From an uncultured Alphaproteobacteria bacterium (GTDB taxonomy: Bacteria > Pseudomonadota > Alphaproteobacteria > Micavibrionales > CSBR16-224), in assembly GCA_950054485.1 (NCBI GenBank), contig CATLPD010000002.1:62001-126000 (forward strand): a DNA stretch of 64,000 nucleotides, in the 5' to 3' direction. The notes beneath the pieces are model-generated. The model ran no database searches and had not been told where the DNA came from. It saw only the letters and a program-made list of their open reading frames with translations. How positions within the stretch are numbered: the first letter of the stretch is position 1; each line of letters starts with the position of its first letter. The position numbers and the translations under genes were made by a program. Shown here in pieces: positions 52,800 to 60,906 of this stretch.

Positions 52800-53573
52800 G
52801 TGTTTCATTTTAAAGGGATTATGCAGATTTTAAATCTGAAAGTAGCTGTCGTTTCGGTTATGGCGGTTATATCGACATATCTTTGTATAAAATACCAGAT
52901 CATGGCTGATTTTCCGCTGACGATTATAGCTACGGCTATTATTTTCCCCGTTGTTTTCTCGATTGGTGGAGCTTACAAGCGCCGTGAAAAAGCGCTGGAT
53001 CATTACGGCAAGTTGAAAGCGCACGGGCGCGCGATTTTCTTTGCAGCGCGTGATTGGATGGCAGATGCAGATGATGCCAGCCTGCAACGCATCAAAGACG
53101 AGATGACAAATCTGTTTAACAATTGCCGAGGCCTTTTCACCAAACCTGTTTCAGAAATGCGCGATAACGAAGACGCTGTTTATAAATCGTTTTCGAACCT
53201 GTCACGTATTATCCGCGAAGAACTAAGAGATAAGGGCCTTGCCAGCGGTGAAGTATCGCGCTGTAACCAGTTCCTCAGCAAAATGTTTGCTGATTTTGAA
53301 ATGGTGAAACATATATACCAGTACCGTACGCCGCAATCTTTGCGCTCATTCAGTGATTTCTTTATCACTTTACTGCCTATAATTTACGGGCCGTACTTTG
53401 CGGAAATTGCGCAGGAATTTTCACCCTCAATGACCTATGTTATGCCTGTACTCTTTACCGTTGTGCTGGTATCTTTGGACAATATTCAGGAACACCTTGA
53501 AAATCCGTTTGACGAAGTTGGCGAAGATGACGTCATGATCAATACGGATAAATTCATCGAAAGATTATATTAG
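52800..53573 (+). CDS. Bestrophin-like membrane protein
   Basis: 257 residues starting at GTG with an excellent ribosome site (GGGAGGAAATAA). Two helices near the N-terminus (20-60), a cytoplasmic helical part, and two helices at 185-230 ('FFITLLPIIYGPYFAEIAQ', 'YVMPVLFTVVLVSLDNIQE'), followed by 'EHLENPFDEVGEDDVMINTDKFI', which resembles the bestrophin/UPF0187 'ExPFG.D.nDl.l' segment. Bestrophins are anion channels. Homology is distant, so this is tentative. Followed by prpC at 12 bases. Confidence 0.6.
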   Translation: MFHFKGIMQILNLKVAVVSVMAVISTYLCIKYQIMADFPLTIIATAIIFPVVFSIGGAYKRREKALDHYGKLKAHGRAIFFAARDWMADADDASLQRIKDEMTNLFNNCRGLFTKPVSEMRDNEDAVYKSFSNLSRIIREELRDKGLASGEVSRCNQFLSKMFADFEMVKHIYQYRTPQSLRSFSDFFITLLPIIYGPYFAEIAQEFSPSMTYVMPVLFTVVLVSLDNIQEHLENPFDEVGEDDVMINTDKFIERLY

Positions 53574-53585
53574 GGAGAAAACAAA

Positions 53586-54713
53586 ATGACTGAAATCTAC
53601 AAAGGCCTTGCAGGTGTTACGGTAGACGAAACGACAATCTCGACGATCAATGTCGAACAGTCAACACTTATGTATCGTGGTTATCCTGTACAGGAATTGG
53701 CCAAAAACTGCCGTTTTGAAGAAGTCGCATTTCTGTTATGGCATGGTGAATTACCAACAACCGAACAACTGAAAACCTTTGAAAAAGCCGAGCGTCAAAA
53801 GCGGGCGATTTCAGAAGATTTGATTGATGTGCTGCGCAAATTTAGAAAAGATGCGCACCCAATGGACACTTTGCGTACAGCGATAAGTTTTATCGGCACA
53901 CAAGACCCGCGCTGGGATGATAGCTGTCCGGAAGGCCTGCTGGAAAAAGCGTTGAATATGATGGCAAAAATCCCGACGATTATCGCAGCTGACCATCGCT
54001 TGCGTCACGGGCAGGAGCCGATTGCACCGCGCGATGATTTAACTATGGCCGAAAACTTTTTCAACATGTATTTCGGTGAAGTGCCGGCCCCATCTGTTGT
54101 CAAAGCCTTTGATGCATCGCTGACATTTTATGCCGAGCACAGCTTTAATGCTTCAACCTTTACGGCGCGTACAATCGTATCTTCATTATCGGATATCTAC
54201 AGCGGCGTGACAGGTGCGATCGGATCGCTAAAAGGCGCGTTGCATGGCGGCGCGAACGAGGCTGTTATGCATACGTTGCTGTCAATCGGCAGCGCTGACA
54301 AAGCCGAAGCCTGGATGCGTGAGCAAATAGCAAACAAGAATCTTGTTATGGGCTTTGGTCACCGTGTTTATAAAAATGGCGACAGCCGTGTGCCATATAT
54401 GACAGAGATTTATCACGAGGTCGCCAAAGAACTGGACGGTCAAAAATGGGTCGAGATGACAAATGTCATGAATAAAATTATGGTCGATGAAAAGGGCATA
54501 CACCCAAATCTTGATTTTCCTGTGGGGCCGACATACTACATGATGGGCTTTGATATTCCTGTTTTTACACCTATCTTCGTCATGAGCCGTATTACCGGCT
54601 GGACAGCCCATATTATGGAGCAACTGGCCAACAACAAGCTGGTTCGCCCGCTCAGTAAGTATACAGGCCACTCTCAACGATCAGTACTCCCATTGGAGAA
54701 GCGAGCAGCATAA
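53586..54713 (+). CDS. prpC: 2-methylcitrate synthase / citrate synthase
   Basis: Condenses propionyl-CoA (or acetyl-CoA) with oxaloacetate. 375 residues, the short type II form used by PrpC: 'LMYRGYPVQELAKNCRFEEVAFLLWHGELP', catalytic His in 'LKGALHGGANEAVM', 'VMGFGHRVYKNGDSR' and the catalytic Asp in 'HPNLDFPVGPTYYMMG'. Context with prpD and prpB supports methylcitrate synthase. AGGGAGAAAAC gives the ribosome site. The next ORF starts directly after the stop. Confidence 0.95.
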   Translation: MTEIYKGLAGVTVDETTISTINVEQSTLMYRGYPVQELAKNCRFEEVAFLLWHGELPTTEQLKTFEKAERQKRAISEDLIDVLRKFRKDAHPMDTLRTAISFIGTQDPRWDDSCPEGLLEKALNMMAKIPTIIAADHRLRHGQEPIAPRDDLTMAENFFNMYFGEVPAPSVVKAFDASLTFYAEHSFNASTFTARTIVSSLSDIYSGVTGAIGSLKGALHGGANEAVMHTLLSIGSADKAEAWMREQIANKNLVMGFGHRVYKNGDSRVPYMTEIYHEVAKELDGQKWVEMTNVMNKIMVDEKGIHPNLDFPVGPTYYMMGFDIPVFTPIFVMSRITGWTAHIMEQLANNKLVRPLSKYTGHSQRSVLPLEKRAA

Positions 54714-56276
54714 ATGACAGATACAACAGAAACAAAAACCGATATGCATCATCTTAATGCGCGGACACTTAAGCCCGAGGATTTTGATAGGGTTAAAAAT
54801 CTGACAGCAGATGTTTATCCTGAACTGGGGGCGTGGACAAAGGATGAATTCGAGTTTCTTATCTCGTCTTTTCCCGAAGGGCAAATCTGTATCGAAGATA
54901 ACGACAAGATCGTCGCTGCAGCCTTTGCCATTATTGTGGATTATTCCAAATGGAATGATCGTCATACCTATGAACAAATAACAGACAACTGTAAATTTAC
55001 GACCCATGATAACAACGGCGATACCTTGTATGGCGTTGATGTTTTCGTGGCGCCTGAATACAGAGGCCTTCGTTTGGGGCGCCGTCTGTATGATATGCGC
55101 AAGGAGATTTGCCACAATTTGAATCTGCGCGCTATTATTGTGGGCGGACGTATTCCGGGATATGGGCAGCACGCCAAAGATATGAAGCCGCAGCAGTACG
55201 TTAAAAAAGTCAAGGAGCGCGAGCTGCATGACCCGATCTTGACCTTCCAACTGGCAAACGGTTTTCACGTGCGCCGCGTTTCAAAGAACTACCTTAAGGA
55301 AGATGAAGCCTCGCGTGGATATGCAACTTTGCTGGAATGGCTGAATATCTATTATGAAGACGAGGCTGATCAGGATGAGCGCAAAATCTTCAAGCGCGAA
55401 AGCTCGAAAGTCAGAGTCGGCTTGGTACAATGGCAGATGCGCACATTAGAAAGCGTTGATAGTTTTCTGGAGCAAATTGAATATTTCGTCGATGCCATAT
55501 CCGATTATGAATCAGATGTGATCTTATTTCCTGAGTTCGTAAACGGCGCGTTGCTGCAGCCTTTTAATGATTTGCCAGAGCACGAGGCGGTGAGGAAGCT
55601 CGCGGAACATACCGAAAAAATCAGACAAAGAATGGTCGATCTAGCGATTTCTTATAATATCAACATCATCAGCGGTACAATGCCCGAATATAAAAATGGT
55701 GAGTTGCGTAACGTTGCTTATCTTTGCCGACGTGATGGAACGTGGGAGCAGCAGTATAAAATCCATGCGACGCCTTTCGAGCGCGAGCGCTGGGGCATGA
55801 AAGAGGGCAGCGATATCCGTGTATTTGAAACGGATTTCGGCACCATTGGTATTTTGATTTGCTATGACGTTGAGTTTCCCGAACTTGGACGTATCTTGGG
55901 CGAACAGGAAATGGATATTTTGTTTGTACCATTTTGGACGGACACAAAGAACGGATATCAACGCGTTCGATATTGTGCACAGGCCCGTGCGATTGAAAAC
56001 GAATGCTATGTTGTTTTAACCGGATCAACAGGTAATTTGCCGATTGTGAAAAACATGGATATTCAATATTCGCAAAGTGCGATATTAACGCCGTCGGATT
56101 TCATGTTCCCACATGATTGTATTGCGGCCGAGGCAACGCCAAACACTGAAATGACCCTGATTGCGGACCTTGATCTTGATGATCTGACGGAATTGCATGA
56201 AAAAGGTGCAGTGCGAAACAGAAAAGACCGTCGCCTTGATCTTTACGACATCAAGGTTAATTTGCCTGAAAAATAA
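54714..56276 (+). CDS. GNAT acetyltransferase - nitrilase-type amidohydrolase fusion
   Basis: 520 residues in two domains. Residues about 12-190 are GNAT: 'ARTLKPEDFDRVKNLT', 'DVFVAPEYRGLRLGRRLYDMRKE' (acetyl-CoA loop RGLRLG). Residues about 232-515 are a carbon-nitrogen hydrolase with an intact Glu-Lys-Cys triad: Glu274 in 'ILFPEF', Lys349 in 'QYKIHATPFERERWG', Cys383 in 'LICYDVEFPELGR'. The architecture is known in databases but without a clear substrate. Start directly adjoins prpC, so it is translated as part of the prp operon. Confidence 0.9.
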   Translation: MTDTTETKTDMHHLNARTLKPEDFDRVKNLTADVYPELGAWTKDEFEFLISSFPEGQICIEDNDKIVAAAFAIIVDYSKWNDRHTYEQITDNCKFTTHDNNGDTLYGVDVFVAPEYRGLRLGRRLYDMRKEICHNLNLRAIIVGGRIPGYGQHAKDMKPQQYVKKVKERELHDPILTFQLANGFHVRRVSKNYLKEDEASRGYATLLEWLNIYYEDEADQDERKIFKRESSKVRVGLVQWQMRTLESVDSFLEQIEYFVDAISDYESDVILFPEFVNGALLQPFNDLPEHEAVRKLAEHTEKIRQRMVDLAISYNINIISGTMPEYKNGELRNVAYLCRRDGTWEQQYKIHATPFERERWGMKEGSDIRVFETDFGTIGILICYDVEFPELGRILGEQEMDILFVPFWTDTKNGYQRVRYCAQARAIENECYVVLTGSTGNLPIVKNMDIQYSQSAILTPSDFMFPHDCIAAEATPNTEMTLIADLDLDDLTELHEKGAVRNRKDRRLDLYDIKVNLPEK

Positions 56277-56280
56277 CGAT

Positions 56281-57186
56281 TTAAGCTGCTTTGTCGCGGG
56301 CGATTTTTTCCGGTTGCGGCTGATTTACCATGTCATGATATTTCTGTTTCAAATCCTGCACGACAGGGTGGTCCTGATAATTAATATCATCAATGGCACC
56401 GACCGGTATTACTTCGGCTGCTGTACCCGTCAAGAAACAACCTTCGAAAGTAGCCAGCTCGTCAGGCATAATTGCGCGTTCGATCAGCTTGTAGCCATTA
56501 TCTTTTGCAATTTTAATTACGGTCTGGCGCGTAATACCGTTTAGAAAGCAATCCGGCGTTGGTGTATGAATTTCATTATCACGGTTAACAAAGAAAATAT
56601 TTGATCCGGTGGCTTCGGCGACTTGCCCCCTGTAATCCAACATCAAAGCATCATCATAACCCGCTGATTCTGCTGTATGTTTTGATAGTGTGCAAATCAT
56701 ATAAAGTCCGCAGGCTTTGGCATGTACAGGTGCGCTTTCAGATGCCGGACGGCGCCATTTAGATGTTTGGAGGCGTAATCCGCGGCCTTCTTCCTTACCC
56801 TTGGCATAGCTGAGGTTTCCCCAAGCCGCCACAGCAACATGAATGGTCGCACGCTGTGATGAAATCGCCATCATTTCACTGCCACGCCATGCCAGTGGTC
56901 TTACATAGGCATTTTTAAGGTTATTGCGCTCGATGACCTGATAACAGATATCGTTTAATTCTTCGACAGAATAGGGGATGTGCATGTCCATGATTTTGCC
57001 GCCATCGATCAGGCGCTGCATATGGTCTGTCAGTTTGAAAATAGAACCATTATAGGCGCGCATACCTTCGAATACGCCACTGCCATAATGCAAAGCATGG
57101 GTTAGGAAATGGACTTTGGCATCTTTCCAGTCTACAAACTTTCCATCCATCCATATTTCACCTTCTAAACTGTCATATCCCGCCAT
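56281..57186 (-). CDS. ilvE: Branched-chain amino acid aminotransferase
   Basis: Final step of Val, Leu and Ile synthesis (and first of their breakdown). 301 residues, fold type IV PLP: 'HALHYGSGVFEGMRAY', 'YVRPLAWRGSEMM', PLP Lys in 'LYMICTLSKHTAESAGYDDALMLD', 'EATGSNIFFVNRDNEIHTPTPDCFLNGITRQTVI'. Converges on the prp operon with a 4-base gap. Val and Ile breakdown yields propionyl-CoA, which would feed the prp cluster. Confidence 0.95.
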   Translation of the reverse strand: MAGYDSLEGEIWMDGKFVDWKDAKVHFLTHALHYGSGVFEGMRAYNGSIFKLTDHMQRLIDGGKIMDMHIPYSVEELNDICYQVIERNNLKNAYVRPLAWRGSEMMAISSQRATIHVAVAAWGNLSYAKGKEEGRGLRLQTSKWRRPASESAPVHAKACGLYMICTLSKHTAESAGYDDALMLDYRGQVAEATGSNIFFVNRDNEIHTPTPDCFLNGITRQTVIKIAKDNGYKLIERAIMPDELATFEGCFLTGTAAEVIPVGAIDDINYQDHPVVQDLKQKYHDMVNQPQPEKIARDKAA

Positions 57187-57254
57187 TTTTAAACTCCCTA
57201 ATTCAGCTTATAACAATATTAGGAAATCTCTCAATTTTATGCTAGCCATATATT

Positions 57255-57953
57255 ATGGTTTTAAACGCAAAAAATCTGGCAGAGGTGCCACAGATTCTGG
57301 TCATCGATGATGACAAGCGTCTGCGCGACCTGTTGTTCAAATATTTGGGTACACAGGGATGTCTGGTAATATGCGCTGAAAATGCAGCCGAGGCTGAAGA
57401 ATATCTGAAAAGATTTGTATTCGATATGGTGGTTATCGACGTGATGATGCCGGGTGAGAGCGGTATTGAGTTTACGCGCCGCATAAAGCCGGAATATCAA
57501 AATCTGCCGTTTCTGATGTTAACCGCACGTGCCGAGACCGAGGCCCGCATCGAAGGGCTGGAAGCCGGCGTTGATGATTATTTGTCGAAGCCTTTCGAGC
57601 CGAAAGAGCTGTGGCTGCGTATTCAGGCGATCTTGCGCCGCAGTGCGGCCCTGAAGCCGTCTAAGAGTAATAAGATTGGTGAATATACATTTGATGCTGA
57701 AATGCGTACCCTTGAAAGCGATGACAGGCAGATTACGCTGACGGAATCAGAAACGCTTTTATTAAAATTTATGCATAATAAGGCTGGCGAAACTGTTGAC
57801 CGCTATGAATTAGCTGAGGGGTTGGGCCTTGATTCAAACGAGCGTACGGTCGATGTTCAAATCACGCGCCTTCGTAAGAAAATGGAAGCAGACCCCAAAA
57901 CACCGCGATATCTTCAGACCGTTCGCGGTAAAGGCTATGTGTTGAGGGTCTAA
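57255..57953 (+). CDS. OmpR-family response regulator
   Basis: 232 residues. Receiver domain with 'VIDDD', phospho-acceptor Asp62 in 'MVVIDVMMPGESG', Thr in 'LMLTARAE' and Lys in 'LSKPFEPKEL'. C-terminal winged helix (about 140-232): 'ITLTESETLLLKFMHNKAGETVDRYEL', 'ERTVDVQITRLRKKMEADPKTPRYLQTVRGKGYVL'. No clear ribosome site before the ATG. Kinase start overlaps its stop by one base (TAATG), so they are a pair. Confidence 0.96.
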   Translation: MVLNAKNLAEVPQILVIDDDKRLRDLLFKYLGTQGCLVICAENAAEAEEYLKRFVFDMVVIDVMMPGESGIEFTRRIKPEYQNLPFLMLTARAETEARIEGLEAGVDDYLSKPFEPKELWLRIQAILRRSAALKPSKSNKIGEYTFDAEMRTLESDDRQITLTESETLLLKFMHNKAGETVDRYELAEGLGLDSNERTVDVQITRLRKKMEADPKTPRYLQTVRGKGYVLRV

Positions 57954-59293
57954 TGATAGCGACAATTAAAAGATTTATACCCCAAACATTATTCGCGCGG
58001 TCTTTATTAATCATTATCACACCGGCGCTTTTACTGCAGTTAATGGTCGGGATATTCTTTTTTGACCGCCACTGGGATGCGATGACGGAACGTTTGGCGC
58101 AGGCTGTCGCAGGTGAAATATCACTGGCATTGAAATCAGTAGAGCTTGAAAATAATGCCTTTCTGGATCGGCCTGAAGATGTGGCATTTTTGCAAGATTA
58201 TAAACCGGCCTTGGGGATGCATATTACCTACGAGGCCGAAACAACGCTGAAAGAGAGTGCGGAAAGCGGTAGCTTTTTCATTATCAACGAGGTTGATACC
58301 CTGCAAACCGAACTGGGGCGTGTTTTGGACCATGATTTTGTTATCAGATCTGACCGTGAAGAAAAATGGTACGAGGTTTTAATCCAACTGCAAGACGGCA
58401 TTTTGCGTGTTAATTTCCCCGAACGCAGATTGTACACAGCAACATCCTATATATTCCTTTTGTGGATGATTGGCAGTAGTTCGTTGTTTTTTGCGATTGC
58501 GATTTTGTTTATGCGTAACCAGATTCGCCCGATACAGCGTCTGGCGATGGCCGCTGATCGCTTTGGGCGCGGCATTGATGTACCTAAATTCAAACCGCAG
58601 GGCGCGCGCGAAGTCAGGCAGGCGGCAACTGCATTTGTTGATATGCGCGAACGTATACAGCGCCAGATTGAACAACGTACAGCGATGTTATCTGGTGTTT
58701 CCCATGATTTGCGCACGCCAATTACGCGCATGAAATTACAATTGGAAATGATGGAAGAAAGTGACGATACAGTGGCCATGCGTAGTGACCTTGCCGAAAT
58801 GGAGGCAATGATACAGGGTTATCTGGCATTTGCGAAAGGCGATGCAGAAGAGCGTCACAGCGCTGTCGATATCGGTCTGATTCTGGAGAAACTGTTGAAA
58901 AAGCTCCAACGTCAAAAGCTTGATGTTGAAATTGTCAGCATAGAAGACGCACATATTTTGCGTATACGCCAGAATGCTGTAGAACGGGCGATTGAAAATC
59001 TGATTACGAATGCTTGTAAATACGGGGATAAGGCATGGGTGTCCCTATATAAAAATGATGACTTTATTGAGATTACTGTTGATGATAACGGCCCGGGGAT
59101 AGCCGCTGAAAAACACGACGATGTTTTCAAACCATTCTACCGAATTGAAGATTCGCGTAATTCCGAGACGGGTGGGATCGGCCTTGGCTTGGCAGTTGCA
59201 CAAGATATTGTTCATGCCCATGGCGGGGAAATTCTTTTGGGGGATTCCAGCCACGGCGGATTGCAAGCCATGGTTAGATTACCGCTCAAATAA
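57953..59293 (+). CDS. EnvZ-type sensor histidine kinase
   Basis: 446 residues. Two membrane helices (about 14-36 and 165-187) enclose a periplasmic sensor of about 130 residues. HAMP 'FMRNQIRPIQRLAMAADRFGRGID', HisKA with His251 in 'MLSGVSHDLRTPITRMKLQLEMME', HATPase with 'NLITNACKYGD', 'DDNGPGI' and 'GGIGLGLAVAQDIVHAHGG'. Partner of the adjacent regulator. The layout is that of EnvZ/OmpR of alphaproteobacteria; signal unknown. Its 3' end overlaps the converging gene by 8 bases. Confidence 0.96.
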   Translation: MIATIKRFIPQTLFARSLLIIITPALLLQLMVGIFFFDRHWDAMTERLAQAVAGEISLALKSVELENNAFLDRPEDVAFLQDYKPALGMHITYEAETTLKESAESGSFFIINEVDTLQTELGRVLDHDFVIRSDREEKWYEVLIQLQDGILRVNFPERRLYTATSYIFLLWMIGSSSLFFAIAILFMRNQIRPIQRLAMAADRFGRGIDVPKFKPQGAREVRQAATAFVDMRERIQRQIEQRTAMLSGVSHDLRTPITRMKLQLEMMEESDDTVAMRSDLAEMEAMIQGYLAFAKGDAEERHSAVDIGLILEKLLKKLQRQKLDVEIVSIEDAHILRIRQNAVERAIENLITNACKYGDKAWVSLYKNDDFIEITVDDNGPGIAAEKHDDVFKPFYRIEDSRNSETGGIGLGLAVAQDIVHAHGGEILLGDSSHGGLQAMVRLPLK

Positions 59294-59855
59294 ACTGTCT
59301 GAATACTTCGGGAATAAAATCTATCGCCTTATCAAGACGGGATAGGCCGCGGTCAAGTTCTGCCATTGTCTTGGCCATATCATCTGTATGATCGTTTAGC
59401 CAGACACGGACAGCATTAAGATAAACCAGAGCAATCGCGCCAGTGCGCAGCGGCATAATGCCTTGGCCATCGCGTCCGTTCAAATCGGCAAGGCGCAGCA
59501 TAACATCCATTGATGCATGGAATTGCGGCAAGGCTGTGCGGAAAAGATGCGGGTCTTTGAATGTCTGATAAAACAGTTGACGATAGGCATCGCCATATTC
59601 GTTTAATGCATCAAAGCGTATCATCAGTACTTCAAAAATGCGGTCGCGGGGCGCTTCGGAAAAAATATGATGGGTGATTTCTTGCTCGACATAGCGATCA
59701 AGCCTTAGGAAAAGGGCTGTAAATAATTCTTGCTTGCTGTCAAAACCGCGCACATCGACCATGCTGATTTCAGACCATGATGTTCCGTCTTCCAGTTTTT
59801 GCAAAGCATCCACAAGAATTTTATCGTTCAAAGCTGGTTTTTCTTTATTTCTCAT
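59286..59855 (-). CDS. TetR/COQ9-like helical protein
   Basis: 189 residues, all helical. The N-terminus 'NDKILVDALQKLEDGTSWSEISMVDVRGFDSKQELFTALFLRLDRYVEQEI' looks like a degenerate TetR helix-turn-helix followed by the ligand-binding helices; the C-terminal 'YLNAVRVWLNDHTDDMAKTMAELDRGLSRLDKAI' is like the alphaproteobacterial TetR/COQ9-type proteins (W-L-x-D). It could be a weak DNA-binding regulator or a ubiquinone-lipid binding COQ9 relative. Divergent from the PfkB kinase gene. Confidence 0.65.
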   Translation of the reverse strand: MRNKEKPALNDKILVDALQKLEDGTSWSEISMVDVRGFDSKQELFTALFLRLDRYVEQEITHHIFSEAPRDRIFEVLMIRFDALNEYGDAYRQLFYQTFKDPHLFRTALPQFHASMDVMLRLADLNGRDGQGIMPLRTGAIALVYLNAVRVWLNDHTDDMAKTMAELDRGLSRLDKAIDFIPEVFRQFI

Positions 59856-59907
59856 GATATTTGTATAAGCGGAATATATTTAAAAGTCTATTTATTTGGA
59901 GAAAATT

Positions 59908-60906
59908 ATGCCCCAGTCCCTAGATCTTGTCGGTATCGGTAATGCCATCGTTGATGTTCTAAGCCAAACAAGTGATGACTTTATCACGAAAAATAAATTG
60001 AACAAAGGTGCGATGACCCTGATCGAGGCGGAACAGGCCAAAGATATATATGATCAGATGGGGCAGGCGGTTGAAATGTCGGGTGGTTCGGTTGCCAATA
60101 CAATTGCTGCTTTTGCGTCTATGGGCGGACGTTGCGGCTTTATAGGCAAGGTTGCAAACGATCAGCTTGGTGATGTTTTCAGTCACGATATTCAGGCTGT
60201 GGGCGCTGTCTATAAAACCCCAAGGCTCAGCGGCGGCCTGCCGACGGCGCGCAGCCTGATCATGGTCACGCCAGATGCAGAACGCACGATGTGTACATTC
60301 TTGGGCGCCAGTGTCTGGATTACGCCGGGCGATGTCGATCGTGAAATGGTGCAAAATGCTAAAGTGACATATCTGGAAGGCTATCTTTTTGACCGTCCAA
60401 AGGCAAAGCAGGCTTTTTTTAAGGCAGCTGAATTGGCGCATGAGGCCGGTAAAAAAGTGGCTTTGTCTTTATCGGATCCTTTCTGCGTTGATCGCCATCG
60501 TGATGAGTTTATGGAGCTAATCAAAGGCCACGTTGATATTTTATTCGCGAATGAAGAAGAATTGATGAGCCTGTTTAAACTGGAAACACTTGAATTTGCA
60601 GTAAAGCAATTACAAGGGCATTGCGAAATCGCCGCGATCACACGAGGGTCAAAAGGGGCCTTGATCGTAACACAAGATGAACGATATGAAATACCGGCGC
60701 AAAATATCAGCAATGTTAAAGATACGACAGGAGCAGGCGATCTATACGCAGCAGGATTCTTATTCGGATATACGCAAGGCGAACCGCTTGAGGTTTGTGG
60801 GCGCTATGGCTGCATCGCAGCCGGCGAAGTTATCCAGCATCTTGGTGCACGTGTGCAGGGCGATCTTGGCGCGTTGCTTGAAAAAAAGAAAGTCGTTTAT
60901 GGCTAA
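59908..60906 (+). CDS. PfkB-family kinase, adenosine kinase-like
   Basis: 332 residues from the ATG with TTTGGAGAAAATT upstream (track start is TTG four codons before). 'VGIGNAIVDVLSQTSDDF', 'GGSVANTIAAFASMGGRCGFIGKVANDQLGD' (PfkB signature 1) and 'DTTGAGDLYAAGFLFGYTQGE' (signature 2 with catalytic Asp). The N-terminal 'GNAIVD' pattern fits the adenosine/ribokinase subgroup common in alphaproteobacteria. Likely phosphorylates a nucleoside or sugar. Overlaps the next gene by 8 bases. Confidence 0.9.
   Translation: MPQSLDLVGIGNAIVDVLSQTSDDFITKNKLNKGAMTLIEAEQAKDIYDQMGQAVEMSGGSVANTIAAFASMGGRCGFIGKVANDQLGDVFSHDIQAVGAVYKTPRLSGGLPTARSLIMVTPDAERTMCTFLGASVWITPGDVDREMVQNAKVTYLEGYLFDRPKAKQAFFKAAELAHEAGKKVALSLSDPFCVDRHRDEFMELIKGHVDILFANEEELMSLFKLETLEFAVKQLQGHCEIAAITRGSKGALIVTQDERYEIPAQNISNVKDTTGAGDLYAAGFLFGYTQGEPLEVCGRYGCIAAGEVIQHLGARVQGDLGALLEKKKVVYG

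Noticed and set aside
54681-55268. 195-residue minus-strand ORF opposite the GNAT-nitrilase gene
   Set aside because: Both GNAT and upstream prpC frames are clearly coding; this frame has no recognisable family.
59286-59855. Firm call as COQ9
   Set aside because: Only the tail region resembles alphaproteobacterial TetR/COQ9-like proteins; the lipid-binding signature cannot be verified by eye.
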